The translations under genes were made by a program, and so were the position numbers. This document shows positions 63,880 through 64,000 of a stretch of DNA of 64,000 bases, piece after piece; within the stretch, counting starts at the first letter, position 1; every line of letters starts with the position of its first letter. The notes under the pieces are model-generated. The model worked only from the letters and a program-made list of their open reading frames with translations. It ran no database searches and was not told the origin of the DNA. Source of the DNA: Hippopus hippopus (taxonomy: Eukaryota > Mollusca > Bivalvia > Cardiida > Cardiidae); the NCBI GenBank assembly GCA_946811185.2, contig OX328105.1, positions 31,189,394 to 31,253,393 on the forward strand. Direction: 5' to 3'.

Positions 63880-64000
63880 TGAATTTTAGACTTGTCCATA
63901 TTGAAAGCATTTCCAGGTGATAAAATAATGGAGACTTGAATAGTCAGATTTATCTTTGAAAAGGTAAGAAACATTGAGGGGAAATAGAAAATTCTGGTTA
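63880..64000 (-). mobile_element. Family A MITE cut by window edge
   Basis: Left arm GACTTGTCCATATTGAAAGC and GAAAAGGTAAGAAACATTGA; the hairpin begins as the window ends. Confidence 0.6.

Overview
The window reads as animal nuclear DNA, most likely from a bivalve mollusc. Coding exons with GT/AG borders are scattered among very dense, AT-rich, short repeats. The commonest repeats (TTAA-flanked hairpin MITEs, long CTCACCTGAGC-type elements with internal tandem arrays, and GC-rich hairpins built around AAAGTGTCGT) resemble repeats I associate with heterodont bivalves such as Dreissena. That species impression is recollection, not a search result.

Layout. (1) 1-23.1 kb: the 3' part of a FASTK-like gene with a divergent RAP-like C-terminus. 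Six exons (3311-23084) join in phase to 432 codons plus a stop. Its introns are packed with MITEs, SINEs and elements carrying tandem arrays. (2) 23.1-29.65 kb: intergenic repeats, with several insertions nested inside other insertions. (3) 29655-44774: one complete Polinton/Maverick (15.1 kb) with terminal inverted repeats starting 5'-AG, made of 47-bp tandem units, and a perfect 6-bp target duplication TACCCC on both sides. (4) 44.8-57 kb: intergenic, including a 3.67-kb element whose ends are arrays of AAAACGTCCC. (5) 57086 to the window end: the first four coding exons of a beta-secretase (BACE-type membrane aspartyl protease) gene that runs off the edge.

The Polinton encodes a virion-like gene set. 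Leftward genes: a fibre-like repeat protein, an adenain-like cysteine protease, a retroviral-type integrase with chromodomain, and a zinc-ribbon/PLA2-like protein. Rightward genes: packaging ATPase, penton-like minor capsid protein, GLYLK-repeat virion protein, a dUTPase-fold-like protein, a membrane protein, a DUF8207-like protein, a pVI/pX-like protein, an unknown ORF, the double-jelly-roll major capsid protein, a NUMOD-like DNA-binding protein, and a protein-primed family B DNA polymerase with N-terminal SAP/HeH-like repeats. Almost every start codon sits directly under a TATAAAATG-like motif, and AT-rich perfect hairpins lie between transcription units. The integrase frame has no usable ATG before its catalytic core. 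It overlaps the upstream ORF at a canonical A AAA AAC slippery heptamer followed by a short hairpin, which suggests -1 ribosomal frameshifting.

The copy also carries damage: two in-frame stops near the polymerase N-terminus, a frameshift in the first ORF, and non-ATG starts in two ORFs. It looks like a recently active element that is starting to decay. All functional assignments come from motifs read by eye; no alignment or database search was run.
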